Of a stretch of DNA of 64,000 nucleotides, positions 51,732 through 60,548 are shown in pieces. The stretch is from Streptomyces diacarni. Its GTDB lineage: Bacteria; Actinomycetota; Actinomycetes; Streptomycetales; Streptomycetaceae. The DNA lies in the NCBI RefSeq assembly GCF_003323715.1, contig NZ_QOIN01000048.1:620001-684000 (forward strand), written 5' to 3'. The notes beneath the pieces were generated by a model. It did not search any database and was not told the DNA's origin. It saw only the letters and a program-made list of their open reading frames with translations. A program made the translations under genes and the position numbers. Each line of letters opens with the position of its first letter. The stretch's first letter is position 1.

Positions 51732-52925
51732 TCAGTGCGAGGGCAGCGGAGTCAGTAGGCCTGCCACCAGCGTCAGCGTCGTGAACACCGTCGCGACGAC
51801 CGCCACCCGCACCGCGGCCACCGCGCGCTGCGTCCCGCGAGAGGCGCCGAGCCGCTCGAGAAGCAGTGCCAGCGGCGCCCTGGAGCGGCGTGCCCCGGCC
51901 ATCGCCGCCAGCGCCACGCCGCCCAGGCAGCAGGCGACCAGCACCGCGGCCAGCGTCCCCGCAGGCCCCCAGGCGGGCAGCTCCGTCTCCGCCAGCCGCG
52001 CGCGGACGGCGACGAGCGCGGCGGCGCCCACCACGCCGAGCGCGGCCAACGGGCGCCCGGCGAGGGCGGACTCGCGGGTGAGTGCCTTCCCCGCCAGCAG
52101 CCGTACGGCCCCTGGCCGGCCCGCCGTCAGCAGCCGTCCGGCCAGGCTGGTCAGCGCCGGTCCTGCCAGCACCAGTCCGAGTGCCGTGAGCAGCCACCCG
52201 GCGGCCAGCGGCGAGGAGGCGAGTTCCGCTGCGCCCGGCGACCCCGTACGGGCGGTCTCCGGTGCGTGCCGTACTGCCCGCACTGCGTAGGCGGCCGACA
52301 GCAGCCCGGCTGCGATCAGTACGAGGCCTGCCACGACGGTGGCCGTGCCGGTGGAGCGTCGCCCGTGGGACGCGCGAGCGCAGGGCGCGGTGCCGCCGGA
52401 CGCCGTCTCTGTTCCGGCCGCCCGGGCGGCCGCGAGAGCGGCCACAACAGGGACGGCGCTCAGCAGCGTCAGCGCCGCCGGCAGCGGGAGGGCCTCGTGC
52501 GCGAGCGGCAGTTCGGCGGTGGTGCCGGTCAGGCTCACAACGGGTGCCCCGTCTTCGGCGCCGCCTTGCCCCCACACCGTGACCAGGAGCGCCAGCCCAC
52601 CGCCCACCGCGCAGGGGAGCGCTGACGTGCGGGCGACCAGCAGCGGGAGCCGTACGGGGCCCAGCCCCGCCGCGTCCAGCCCTGAGCGCAGGGAAGCGCT
52701 GGGCTCGGCCGCCACGAGGGCGGCCGCGAGGCGGGCGGTGACCGCGAGGGGGACCAGGCACCACAGCAGCCCCGGCAGGGCGGCTGCGGGGTGGGAGGGG
52801 TGCTGCACGGCGTGGGAGAGGGCGTTGAGCAGGAGGAGGCCGACTCCTGCTGACGCGAACACGAGCAGCAGTCTCAGCAGCAGTGCCAGGGGGGATGCCC
52901 GCAGAGTCAGACGGAGAGTGAGCAT
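51732..52925 (-). CDS. Multi-pass membrane protein, likely permease of an ABC exporter
   Basis: The 397-residue product has about ten hydrophobic segments in an Ala/Leu-rich sequence and no solute-binding domain. The spacing of helices (one near the N-terminus, clusters at about 40-130, 160-260 and 290-397) suggests an FtsX/MacB-type permease. The ATG at 52925 overlaps the end of the ATPase gene by 19 bases, so the two are coupled and surely partners. Substrate unknown; antibiotic or lipid export are only guesses. Confidence 0.75.
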   Translation of the reverse strand: MLTLRLTLRASPLALLLRLLLVFASAGVGLLLLNALSHAVQHPSHPAAALPGLLWCLVPLAVTARLAAALVAAEPSASLRSGLDAAGLGPVRLPLLVARTSALPCAVGGGLALLVTVWGQGGAEDGAPVVSLTGTTAELPLAHEALPLPAALTLLSAVPVVAALAAARAAGTETASGGTAPCARASHGRRSTGTATVVAGLVLIAAGLLSAAYAVRAVRHAPETARTGSPGAAELASSPLAAGWLLTALGLVLAGPALTSLAGRLLTAGRPGAVRLLAGKALTRESALAGRPLAALGVVGAAALVAVRARLAETELPAWGPAGTLAAVLVACCLGGVALAAMAGARRSRAPLALLLERLGASRGTQRAVAAVRVAVVATVFTTLTLVAGLLTPLPSH

Positions 52926-53683
52926 GGCGCCGCGCCCTCCGGTCTCGCAGGGGCCGGCAGGTCCTCGGCGGGAGGGGTGCGGGAGCGGCGTCCGTCCGCC
53001 AGGGTGAAGATGCGGTCGGCGAGGACGGCACCGGTCTCGTCGGCGGTCCGTGCCGTCGGGGTGAGCGTGAGGTCGTGGGTGGCGAGTACGACGGTGATGC
53101 CGTGCGAGCGGGCGGCCGCGCTGAGCGTGCGCAGGACCTGGGCGCGGTCCGTGCGGTGGAGCGGTGCGGTGGGCTCGTCGGCGAAGAGCACGGCGGGGGA
53201 GTGGACGAGGGCGCGCGCGACGGCGACGCGCTGCCGCTCCGCCTGCCGCAGCGCCCCCGGCCGCTTGCGGGCGCAGTCGCCCACGTCCAGCCGGTCCAGC
53301 CACGCGCAGGCCTGCTTGCGGGCGGCGCGGTAGCCGATACCGTGCAGCAGGAGGGGGAGGGCCGCGTTCTCCCAGGCGGTCAGCTCGGCGACGAGGTGGG
53401 GACTGCTGTCGATCCAGCCGAACCGGTGCAGCCGCAGCCGTTCGCGGGCCGCGCGGCCGAGTGTGTGCACGGGGGAGCTGTTGAACCAGACCTCGCCCGC
53501 TTCCGGAAGCGTCTGTCCGGACAGACAGCGCAGCAAAGTGGTCTTTCCGCTGCCCCGAGGGCCGCTGACGGCGACGACCTCTCCCTCCCGGATGCCGAAG
53601 GAGACGCCCTGCAGGGCGGGTGAGCCGTCGTAGGCGTAGTGCAGTCCGCGGGCCCAGAGCACGTCGTCCGGCGGGGCGGCCAT
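52907..53683 (-). CDS. ABC transporter ATPase with degenerate signature motif
   Basis: The 258-residue product has Walker A GPRGSGKTT (about 38-46), Walker B AVLFADEPTA (about 165) and the switch His in VLATHDLTL (about 200). The signature, normally LSGGQ, reads ALRQAERQRVAVARAL (about 143-158): the Ser and both Gly that contact ATP are gone. The overall type is LolD/MacB. ATG 53683 is set by GGAGGT seven bases upstream; the longer open frame has no such site. It is followed by its membrane partner, and a terminator (53742-53776) separates it from the aminotransferase gene. Confidence 0.85.
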   Translation of the reverse strand: MAAPPDDVLWARGLHYAYDGSPALQGVSFGIREGEVVAVSGPRGSGKTTLLRCLSGQTLPEAGEVWFNSSPVHTLGRAARERLRLHRFGWIDSSPHLVAELTAWENAALPLLLHGIGYRAARKQACAWLDRLDVGDCARKRPGALRQAERQRVAVARALVHSPAVLFADEPTAPLHRTDRAQVLRTLSAAARSHGITVVLATHDLTLTPTARTADETGAVLADRIFTLADGRRSRTPPAEDLPAPARPEGAAPCSLSV

Positions 53684-53741
53684 GCGGGCACCTCCACTCA
53701 ACATCGCGATCCTTCGTTCCCTCTGGAGGGTGAAACGAGAG

Positions 53742-53776
53742 GCGGGGGCATCGGTCACTGGAACCGATGCCCCCGC
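53742..53776 (-). terminator. Terminator after the aminotransferase gene
   Basis: A perfect 14-bp stem, GCGGGGGCATCGGT (53742-53755) with ACCGATGCCCCCGC (53763-53776), closes a seven-base loop. On the minus strand it lies about 40 bases after the aminotransferase stop and is followed by CTCTCGTTT. Confidence 0.85.
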
Positions 53777-53814
53777 CCTCGTACGGACCGATGTGAGGAG
53801 CGACAGGAGGCGGT

Positions 53815-55203
53815 TTACAGCTTCGTCCACGCCTCCGTCAGCACGGACCGCAGGATTTGTTCGGCCTCGTCGAAGACCTTCTGGTCGGAGATCAGCGGCG
53901 GTGCCAGCTGGATGACCGGGTCACCCCGGTCGTCGGCGCGGCAGTAGAGGCCGTTTTCGAACAGTGCCTTGGACAGGAAGCCGTAGAGCACCCGCTCGGA
54001 CTCCTCGTCCGTGAACGTCTCCTTGGTGGCCTTGTCCTTGACGAGTTCGATGCCGTAGAAGAACCCGTTGCCGCGCACGTCGCCGACGATGGGCAGGTCG
54101 TGCAGCTTCTGCAGCGTCTGGAAGAACTTCGCCTCGTTGTCGAGCACGTGCTGGTTGAGGCCCTCGCGCTCGAAGATGTCGATGTTGGCCAGGGCGACGG
54201 CCGAGGAGACCGGGTGGCCGCCGAAGGTGTAGCCGTGCAGGAAGGTGTTGTCGCCCTGGTAGAACGGCTCGGCGAGGCGGTCGGAGATGATCGCGGCGCC
54301 TATCGGAGAATACCCGGAGGTCATGCCCTTGGCGCAGGTGATGATGTCGGGCACGTACCCGAACTTGTCGCAGGCGAACATCGTGCCCAGCCGGCCGAAG
54401 GCGCAGATGACCTCGTCCGAGACGAGCAGCACGTCGTACTGGTCGCAGATCTCGCGGACCCGCTGGAAGTAGCCGGGCGGCGGCGGGAAGCAGCCCCCCG
54501 CGTTCTGCACCGGCTCCAGGAAGACCGCGGCGACGGTCTCCGGGCCCTCGAAGAGGATCTGCTGCTCGATCTGGTCGGCGGCCCAGCGGCCGAAGGCCTC
54601 CGGGTCGTCGCCGTGGAGCGGGGCGCGGTAGATGTTGGTGTTCGGCACCTTGTGCGCGCCGGGGACCAGCGGTTCGAAGGGTGCCTTGAGCGCCGGCAGG
54701 CCGGTGATGGACAGGGCGCCCTGCGGCGTGCCGTGGTAGGCGACGGCCCGCGAGATGACCTTGTGCTTCATCGGGTTGCCGGTCAGCTTGTGGTACTGCT
54801 TGGCCAGCTTCCAGGCCGTCTCGACGGCCTCACCCCCGCCAGTGGTGAAGAAGACCTTGTTCAGGTCGCCCGGCGCGTAGTGGGCCAGCCGCTCGGCCAG
54901 CTCGACGGCCTTGGGGTGCGCGTAGGACCAGATGGGGAAGAAGGCCAGGTCCTGCGCCTGCTTGTTGGCCGCCTCTGCCAGCTCGGCGCGGCCGTGCCCC
55001 GCCTGGACGACGAACAGGCCCGCCAGGCCGTCGAGGTAGCGCTTGCCGTCGGTGTCGTAGATGTAGACGCCCTCACCGCGGGCGATGGTCGGCACCGGTG
55101 CGTCCCTGTACGACGACATGCGGGTGAAGTGCATCCACAGGTGGTCGTGTGCGGTGCGGGAGAGGTCCTTGTGCCCCTGGTCGGCCTGACTGTCCTTGCT
55201 CAC
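53815..55203 (-). CDS. Class III aminotransferase (putrescine/GABA type)
   Basis: The 462-residue PLP enzyme belongs to the omega-aminotransferase group. It has DGLAGLFVVQAGHGR (about 52-66), FFTTGGGEAVETAWKLAKQYH (about 115-135), LLVSDEVICAFGR (PLP-binding Asp, about 252) and ITCAKGMTSGYSPIGA (the PLP Lys, about 284). In this setting, beside an Lrp regulator and an aminobutyraldehyde dehydrogenase, putrescine or a related diamine is the likely substrate (inference). GTG 55203 starts two bases after the Lrp stop with GGGGAA inside that gene; ATG 55221 was rejected because it overlaps and lacks a site. Confidence 0.9.
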   Translation of the reverse strand: MSKDSQADQGHKDLSRTAHDHLWMHFTRMSSYRDAPVPTIARGEGVYIYDTDGKRYLDGLAGLFVVQAGHGRAELAEAANKQAQDLAFFPIWSYAHPKAVELAERLAHYAPGDLNKVFFTTGGGEAVETAWKLAKQYHKLTGNPMKHKVISRAVAYHGTPQGALSITGLPALKAPFEPLVPGAHKVPNTNIYRAPLHGDDPEAFGRWAADQIEQQILFEGPETVAAVFLEPVQNAGGCFPPPPGYFQRVREICDQYDVLLVSDEVICAFGRLGTMFACDKFGYVPDIITCAKGMTSGYSPIGAAIISDRLAEPFYQGDNTFLHGYTFGGHPVSSAVALANIDIFEREGLNQHVLDNEAKFFQTLQKLHDLPIVGDVRGNGFFYGIELVKDKATKETFTDEESERVLYGFLSKALFENGLYCRADDRGDPVIQLAPPLISDQKVFDEAEQILRSVLTEAWTKL

Positions 55204-55205
55204 TT

Positions 55206-55694
55206 TTATCGCGTTCCCCATGTGTAGGTCTGCTTGCGCAGCTTGAGGTAGACGAAGCTCTCCGTGGAGCGCACGCCCGGCATGGTCCGGATGCGTTTGT
55301 TGATCAGCTCGAGGAGATGGTCATCGTCGTGGCACACGATCTCGACCAGCAGGTCGTACGAGCCCGCCGCGATCACGACGTAGTCGACCTCGTCGATCTG
55401 CGCGAGCGCGTCGGCGACCGGTTCCACGTCACCGTCGACCGTGATGCCGAGCATCGCCTGGCGCATGAAGCCGACGGTCAGCGGATCCGTCACGGCGACG
55501 ATCTGCATGACGCCCTGCTCCTGGAGCTTCTGGACGCGCTGCCGCACGGCCGCCTCGGACAGGCCTACGGCCTTGCCGATGGCGGCGTACGGACGCCGTC
55601 CGTCCTCCTGGAGCTGTTCGATGATCGCCAGGGACACGGCATCCAGGGAGGAGGAGCCGCCTGTCTTCTTCGAGTCGCGAGCCACAGGTGTCAC
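55206..55694 (-). CDS. Lrp/AsnC-family transcriptional regulator
   Basis: The 162-residue product has the Lrp helix-turn-helix LDAVSLAIIEQLQEDGRRPYAAIGKAVGLSEAAVRQRVQKL (split across about 17-57) and a C-terminal RAM domain (about 75-150) with the ligand-face VVIAAGSYDLLVEIVC. The stop lies two bases before the aminotransferase start, so the two are co-translated. It faces the dehydrogenase gene at 55866 across a 171-base divergent region with an operator-like repeat (55777-55800). It probably senses an amino acid or polyamine product and controls both directions. GTG 55694 is used; GTG 55685 is an alternative. Confidence 0.9.
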   Translation of the reverse strand: MTPVARDSKKTGGSSSLDAVSLAIIEQLQEDGRRPYAAIGKAVGLSEAAVRQRVQKLQEQGVMQIVAVTDPLTVGFMRQAMLGITVDGDVEPVADALAQIDEVDYVVIAAGSYDLLVEIVCHDDDHLLELINKRIRTMPGVRSTESFVYLKLRKQTYTWGTR

Positions 55695-55776
55695 TGTGCA
55701 TGAGACCTCCTCCGTCCCGCAACCCGTGAGCGATGTAATCCGCAGCGTTCGGAGCGAGTGAAAACTGAATCCGTCG

Positions 55777-55800
55777 TTCGATACGGTCAGGTGTATCGAA
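55777..55800. promoter_or_regulatory. Operator-like inverted repeat in the divergent Lrp/dehydrogenase region
   Basis: TTCGATAC (55777-55784) and GTATCGAA (55793-55800) are perfect inverted arms around GGTCAGGT. The centre is 95 bases from the Lrp start and 77 from the dehydrogenase start. It is the natural candidate binding site of the Lrp protein. Confidence 0.65.
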
Positions 55801-55865
55801 AACGTTAGTCAGCCGGTTAGGCTGGCAGTCTCACCCAATGGACAACGGAGCAGGAGGGGTGCGAA

Positions 55866-57299
55866 GTGACCACCGAGCTGCGTCGACTGCGCAACTACAT
55901 CGACGGAGAGTTCAGGGACGCCGCTGACGGCCGGACCACCGAGGTGGTCAACCCGGCGACGGGTGAGGCGTACGCGACGGCGCCGCTGTCCGGCGCCGCC
56001 GACGTCGACGCCGCGATGGCCGCCGCCGAGGCCGCCTTCCCGGCCTGGCGCGACGCGACACCCGGCACTCGCCAGCAGGCGCTCCTCAAGATCGCCGACG
56101 CGCTGGAGACGCGCGCCGACGAACTGCTGGCCGCCGAGTGCGAGAACTGCGGCAAGCCGTTGGAGCTGACCCGGCAGGAGGAGCTGCCGATGATGCTCGA
56201 CCAGATCCGCTTCTTCGCCGGCGCGGCCCGGATGCTGGACGGCAAGGCCGCCGGCGAGTACATGGAGGGCCTCACCTCCTTCGTGCGGCGCGAGCCGATC
56301 GGCGTGTGCGCGCAGGTCGCGCCGTGGAACTACCCGGCCATGATGGCCGTGTGGAAGTTCGCCCCGGCGCTGGCCGCGGGCAACACCGTCGTGCTCAAGC
56401 CCTCCGACACCACACCGGCCTCCACGGTCTTCCTGGCCGAGGTGATGGGCGAGATCCTGCCCAAGGGGGTCTTCAACATCGTCTGCGGCGACCGCGACAC
56501 AGGGCGCCTGCTCGTCGAGCACGACACCCCGGCGATGGCCTCGATCACCGGTTCGGTACGCGCCGGCATGGAGGTGGCCGCCAGCGGCGCCAAGGACCTC
56601 AAGCGCGTCCACCTGGAACTGGGCGGCAAGGCCCCCTGCATCGTCTTCGACGACGCCGACATCCCGGCCGCCGTGGAGGGCATCAGGGACGGCGGTTTCT
56701 TCAACGCGGGACAGGACTGCACGGCGGCCACCCGCGTGCTCGTCCAAGAGGGCGTGTACGAGGAGTTCGTGCAGGCCCTCGCCAAGGCGGCGGCAGAGGT
56801 CAAGACGGGCGACCTCAGCGACGAGGACTGCTTCTACGGCGCACTGAACAACCCCACCCATCTGGAGAAGGTCGCGGGCTTCATCGACCGTCTGCCGGCC
56901 CACGCCAAGGTGGAGGCGGGCGGCGAGCGCGTCGGCGACAAGGGCTTCTTCTACGCGCCCACCGTGGTCTCCGGGCTCAAGCAGGACGACGAGATCATCC
57001 AGAACGAGGTCTTCGGCCCCGTGATCACCGTCCAGAAGTTCACCGACGAGGCGCAGGCCGTCCAGTGGGCCAACGACGTCGACTACGCGCTGGCGTCGTC
57101 CGTGTGGACGACCAACCACGGCACCGCCATGCGCCTGTCCAAGGCGCTCGACTTCGGCTGCGTGTGGATCAACACCCACATCCCGCTCGTCGCCGAGATG
57201 CCGCACGGAGGCTTCAAGAAGTCCGGCTACGGCAAGGACCTGTCGATGTACGGGCTGGAGGACTACACGCGGGTCAAGCACGTGATGACGGCACTGTGA
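55866..57299 (+). CDS. Gamma-aminobutyraldehyde dehydrogenase-like ALDH
   Basis: The 477-residue NAD-dependent aldehyde dehydrogenase resembles PatD, which turns 4-aminobutyraldehyde into GABA. It has VAPWNYPAMMAVWKFAPALAAGN (about 145-167), LELGGKAP with the catalytic Glu (about 250), FNAGQDCTAATR with the catalytic Cys (about 284), and EVFGPVITV (about 382). The C-terminal MPHGGFKKSGYGKDLSMYGLEDYTRVKHV matches the betaine/aminobutyraldehyde group. GTG 55866 follows AGGAGGGG. It is divergent from the Lrp gene and ends at a long terminator. Confidence 0.9.
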   Translation: MTTELRRLRNYIDGEFRDAADGRTTEVVNPATGEAYATAPLSGAADVDAAMAAAEAAFPAWRDATPGTRQQALLKIADALETRADELLAAECENCGKPLELTRQEELPMMLDQIRFFAGAARMLDGKAAGEYMEGLTSFVRREPIGVCAQVAPWNYPAMMAVWKFAPALAAGNTVVLKPSDTTPASTVFLAEVMGEILPKGVFNIVCGDRDTGRLLVEHDTPAMASITGSVRAGMEVAASGAKDLKRVHLELGGKAPCIVFDDADIPAAVEGIRDGGFFNAGQDCTAATRVLVQEGVYEEFVQALAKAAAEVKTGDLSDEDCFYGALNNPTHLEKVAGFIDRLPAHAKVEAGGERVGDKGFFYAPTVVSGLKQDDEIIQNEVFGPVITVQKFTDEAQAVQWANDVDYALASSVWTTNHGTAMRLSKALDFGCVWINTHIPLVAEMPHGGFKKSGYGKDLSMYGLEDYTRVKHVMTAL

Positions 57300-57350
57300 G
57301 CCACGCGGTCCGCTGAGCCCCGCTCACACACCGGCTCTCACAGGGGCACA

Positions 57351-57390
57351 CGAGGGGCCCGTACCCACCAGGATGGGTACGGGCCCCTCG
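57351..57390. terminator. Bidirectional terminator between ALDH and zinc-ribbon genes
   Basis: A perfect 17-bp stem (57351-57367 and 57374-57390), CGAGGGGCCCGTACCCA and complement, closes on CCAGGA. It lies between convergent genes, 52 bases past the dehydrogenase stop. Confidence 0.85.
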
Positions 57391-57447
57391 TCCGCGCCAC
57401 AGCCGCAGGCGGCGTCCCGTGCGCGCCGCCTGCGGCTCGTCACCGCC

Positions 57448-57807
57448 TCAGGACTGGTACGGGTTCTGCGGCTGCTGAGCGGCGAAGGGGTTGCCGTCCT
57501 GTGCGGCACCCGGCTGCTGCGGGACGCCGTTGCCGCTGCCGCCCTGCGGGCCGAACTGGCCGCCGGGCGCGCCCCCGTGGGCGAGCATCTGCTCCGCCGA
57601 CTCCTTGGAGATCTCGGTCCCCGCGCCGCAGAAAGTGCACTGTATGGAGTGTTTCGCGGGTGCGATCGGGAAGAGCGGGATGAAGAACAGCGAAAACTTC
57701 GTGACCCGCTTGCGCAGCGGGTGCGCAGCCGGATTGCCGCAGAAGCCGCAGAGCAGGTTCAGCATGGCCAGCTGCACCAGCTTGCTGGTGGTGCCGAAGA
57801 TGATCAC
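57448..57807 (-). CDS. Zinc-ribbon family protein
   Basis: The 119-residue product has two Cys pairs, CGFCG (about 21-25) and CTFCG (about 57-61), flanking a hydrophobic stretch KFSLFFIPLFPIAP (about 37-50). This pattern is typical of small actinobacterial zinc-ribbon proteins. The C-terminal 45 residues are Gly/Gln/Pro-rich. GTG 57807, with GGAG six bases upstream, gives MIIFGTTSKLVQLAMLNL; ATG 57855 is less likely. Function unknown. Confidence 0.82.
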   Translation of the reverse strand: MIIFGTTSKLVQLAMLNLLCGFCGNPAAHPLRKRVTKFSLFFIPLFPIAPAKHSIQCTFCGAGTEISKESAEQMLAHGGAPGGQFGPQGGSGNGVPQQPGAAQDGNPFAAQQPQNPYQS

Positions 57808-57879
57808 GGTGGGCTCCGATCCCGAGTGCCTAGGCGTCGGAGGGAAGCCAACCATTCTGTCGTGCCCACCGTAAGCCGC

Positions 57880-58605
57880 TCACGTAACAGCCCTGCTCCA
57901 ACCGTGCGGCACGGGCGCGTTCTCCCGGTCGCGGACGAGCCGCTCGATGTGGTTGGTGGTGATCGCGTCCACACCCATCGCCGCGAGGCGGCGCATGGTG
58001 CGCACCCGATCGGCCGTCCACGCGGACACGAGACGGCCGTCGGTGTGCGCCCGGGCCACCAGCGGGGCGGTGAGCAGCCCGAAACCGTAGTTGAGCCAGC
58101 GGGGACGCAGCTCCTCCAGCAGCGTCGGGCGCACCGGCGCCGCGCGGTCCCAGCTGAGCGCCACTTCCGCGCCGGGTTCCGCGGCGCGTACCCGGCGCAT
58201 CGCCACCGGGCCGCCGCAGTAGTACACGCGCTCCGCGGCGTCCGCCTCGCGCACAGCCGCGACAGTGGCCGGCACAGCCGCCGGGTCCGGAAGATCGATC
58301 AGCGTGCGGACCGCCCGCGTGGCGGCCAGCGCCTCGGAAAGGGTGGGCACGCCCGCCGCAAGGGAGACCAGGCGTTGCCGCGTCAGCGCGGCCACCGCGA
58401 CGTCATGGCCCCACAGCCGCGTCAGTGTGCTGTCGTGCAGCACGACAGGGACCCCGTCGCGGGTGAGCCGTACGTCCAACTCGACGGCGTCGGCGCCCGC
58501 CGTCACGGCGGCGCGGAAGGAGGGCAGGGTGTTCTCCCGGGCCACGAAGGGCGCGCCCCGGTGTGCGACAGCGCTCACTTCGCGCAGCGGACAGGGGATG
58601 GTCAC
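57880..58605 (-). CDS. Glycerophosphodiester phosphodiesterase family protein
   Basis: GDPD enzymes split deacylated phospholipids to glycerol 3-phosphate. The 241-residue TIM barrel has AVAHRGAP...ENTLPSF with the catalytic His and Glu (about 13-28), DAVELDVRLTRDGVPVVLHDSTL with metal ligands and the second His (about 37-60), and a C-terminal VDAITTNHIERLV. GTG 58605 overlaps the stop of the deaminase gene in GTGA, which sets the start in a frame open far upstream. Co-translation with a purine or amine deaminase is a loose functional link. Confidence 0.9.
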   Translation of the reverse strand: MTIPCPLREVSAVAHRGAPFVARENTLPSFRAAVTAGADAVELDVRLTRDGVPVVLHDSTLTRLWGHDVAVAALTRQRLVSLAAGVPTLSEALAATRAVRTLIDLPDPAAVPATVAAVREADAAERVYYCGGPVAMRRVRAAEPGAEVALSWDRAAPVRPTLLEELRPRWLNYGFGLLTAPLVARAHTDGRLVSAWTADRVRTMRRLAAMGVDAITTNHIERLVRDRENAPVPHGWSRAVT

Positions 58606-59639
58606 TTCGGACGCTGCCAGCCGGCCAGGTAGGTGTCGATCTCCTCGCACAGCCGTGCCTTGCCGGCGGTGTCGAGGAAGGACACCTCGACCGCGTTCCG
58701 GGCGAGCGCCGCCAGACCGGGCGCGTCCAGCCCCAGAAGCCGCGCCGCGATGCCGTACTCGGTGTTGAGATCCGTACCGAACATCGGTGGATCGTCGCTG
58801 TTGATCGTCACCAGGACGCCCGCCTTGACCATCTCGGCGAGCGGATGGTTCTCCAGTGACTCCACGGCGCGGGTCGCGATGTTGGAGGTGGGGCACACCT
58901 CCAGCGGGATCCGGTTCTCCGCCAGGTGCTCCAGCAGCCGGGGGTCCCGCACCGCGCTCGTGCCGTGCCCGATGCGCTCGGCGCGCAGTGAGGTGAGCGC
59001 GTCCCAGATCGTCTCGGGGCCCGTCGTCTCGCCCGCGTGCGGCACGCTGTGCAGCCCGATGGCCAGCGCGCGGTCGAAGTACGGCTTGAACTGCGGCCTG
59101 GGAACACCGATCTCCGGGCCACCGAGACCGAAGGAGATCAGCCCCTCGGGGGTCATCTCGGTGGCGATCCGGGCAGTCTCCTCCGCCGACTCCAGTCCTG
59201 CCTCGCCGGGGATGTCGAACGTCCAGCGGAGCACCACGCCGAGTTCCCGCTCCGCCGACCGGCGGGCGTCCTCGATCGCCTCCAGGAAAGCACCGTCCGG
59301 AATACCGCGGCTGACGGAGCTGTAAGGGGTGACGGTCAGCTCCGCGTAGCGGATCGACTGGCGCGCCATGTCGCGGGCGATCTCGTAGGTGAGCAGCCGC
59401 ACGTCCTCCGCGTCCCTGATGAGACTCACCACGGCGAGGTAGACCTTGATGAAGTGGGCGAAGTCGGTGAAGGTGAAGTACTCCGCGAGTGCTTCCGGAT
59501 CGGCCGGTACGCCCGCTTCCGGGTGCCGCGCCGCGAGTTCGGCGACGATACGGGGCGAGGCGGAACCGACGTGGTGGACGTGCAGCTCGGCCTTGGGCAG
59601 GCCCGCGATGAAGGCGGTCAGGTCGGAAGAATCGGACAA
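58602..59639 (-). CDS. Adenosine deaminase-family protein
   Basis: The 345-residue amidohydrolase has the zinc motif AELHVHHVGS (about 16-25), DFAHFIKVYLAVV, the catalytic HAGETTGPETIW (about 196), VCPTSNIATRAV and the metal Asp in INSDDPPMFGTDLN (about 275). It belongs to the adenosine deaminase family; adenosine, adenine or a modified purine could be the substrate. TTG 59639 is preferred: GGAGG lies six bases before it and the product then starts right at the conserved part. ATG 59672 adds 11 residues. The next gene overlaps its stop. Confidence 0.88.
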   Translation of the reverse strand: MSDSSDLTAFIAGLPKAELHVHHVGSASPRIVAELAARHPEAGVPADPEALAEYFTFTDFAHFIKVYLAVVSLIRDAEDVRLLTYEIARDMARQSIRYAELTVTPYSSVSRGIPDGAFLEAIEDARRSAERELGVVLRWTFDIPGEAGLESAEETARIATEMTPEGLISFGLGGPEIGVPRPQFKPYFDRALAIGLHSVPHAGETTGPETIWDALTSLRAERIGHGTSAVRDPRLLEHLAENRIPLEVCPTSNIATRAVESLENHPLAEMVKAGVLVTINSDDPPMFGTDLNTEYGIAARLLGLDAPGLAALARNAVEVSFLDTAGKARLCEEIDTYLAGWQRPK

Positions 59640-59819
59640 CAGGTGCCTCCAGCTCTTGAGGGACCGGATCATCGTAGGCGCCGCCACGCAGCGGTGGGGC
59701 CGAGAGCCGATCAGGCGGCAGAACGGATGTGCGGATACGCGGGGAGTCGCCAGTGATCCCCGACCCGGCCGCGGCATAGCATGGGAGTCGCACAAGGGGA
59801 GGGCACGAGAGGGGGCACG

Positions 59820-60548
59820 ATGGGCCACGGGGCGGGACAACCGCCGCCTTCCGGAGAGCCGGGTCAGCCGGGCGGAAGCGGCGGCAAGAACCAGGAGAGC
59901 GACCAACCGCCCCCGATACCGCTGGCCCCGGACGGCCCCGGCCGCACGTACGGCACGGCCGCTGGCGCCCCGTACGGAGGGGGCTCCCCGTACGGAGGGC
60001 AGAGCGGGTACGCCGGAGGGGAAGCGCCGCACGCGTACGGCGGCACGCCTCCCGGATACCCGGCGCCCCCGGGATACCCCACGGCCGACGGCGGCGGCGG
60101 ACCGGGATATGGCGCGCAGGGCGGCTACGGCGGTCACGGTGCGGCCGCGTACGCCCCCTACGGGTACGGATGGCAGGGGCCGCCCCTGCCGGCCGGCAAG
60201 TCGATCGCGGCCATGGTGGTCGGCATCGTCAGCGCCGTGCTGATCATCACCTGCTGGGGCAGCTTCCTCAGCGTGATCTCCTCCACCGTGGCGCTCCTCC
60301 TGGGGATCAGCGCCCGTCGGGCGGTGCGCAGGGGAGAGCTGGGCGGCCGGGCGCAGGCGACGGCCGGATTCGTGCTGGGCATCGTCAGTCTCGCTCTTTC
60401 GGTGATCGTCAGCGTGCTTCTCGTGCTCTCTTTGACGGTCTGGGCCGACGAGACCGACGGTGGCGGCTCGGGCCCGGGTGGCAGCGGCGACTCCTACGAC
60501 GCCAGGGGCGCGGGGGCCGCGCCTGTGGCGCTCCTGCTCGGCGGGTGA
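59820..60548 (+). CDS. DUF4190-like membrane protein with Gly/Pro/Tyr-rich N-terminus
   Basis: The 242-residue product has a disordered first half (about 1-120) rich in Gly, Pro and Tyr with GGxxYG-like repeats. Two membrane helices follow (about 128-158 and 180-207) around SARRAVRRGELGGRAQATAGFVLGIV, the usual DUF4190 layout, and a short polar C-terminus. ATG 59820 is preferred over ATG 59781 because GAGAGGGGG precedes it. Function unknown. It is divergent from the deaminase gene. Confidence 0.82.
   Translation: MGHGAGQPPPSGEPGQPGGSGGKNQESDQPPPIPLAPDGPGRTYGTAAGAPYGGGSPYGGQSGYAGGEAPHAYGGTPPGYPAPPGYPTADGGGGPGYGAQGGYGGHGAAAYAPYGYGWQGPPLPAGKSIAAMVVGIVSAVLIITCWGSFLSVISSTVALLLGISARRAVRRGELGGRAQATAGFVLGIVSLALSVIVSVLLVLSLTVWADETDGGGSGPGGSGDSYDARGAGAAPVALLLGG

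Noticed and set aside
48403..53031. A 1,542-codon minus-strand frame across the thiamine transporter genes
   Set aside because: It is the complement of three well-identified genes; its Gly/Arg/His/Gln-rich translation has no domain pattern.
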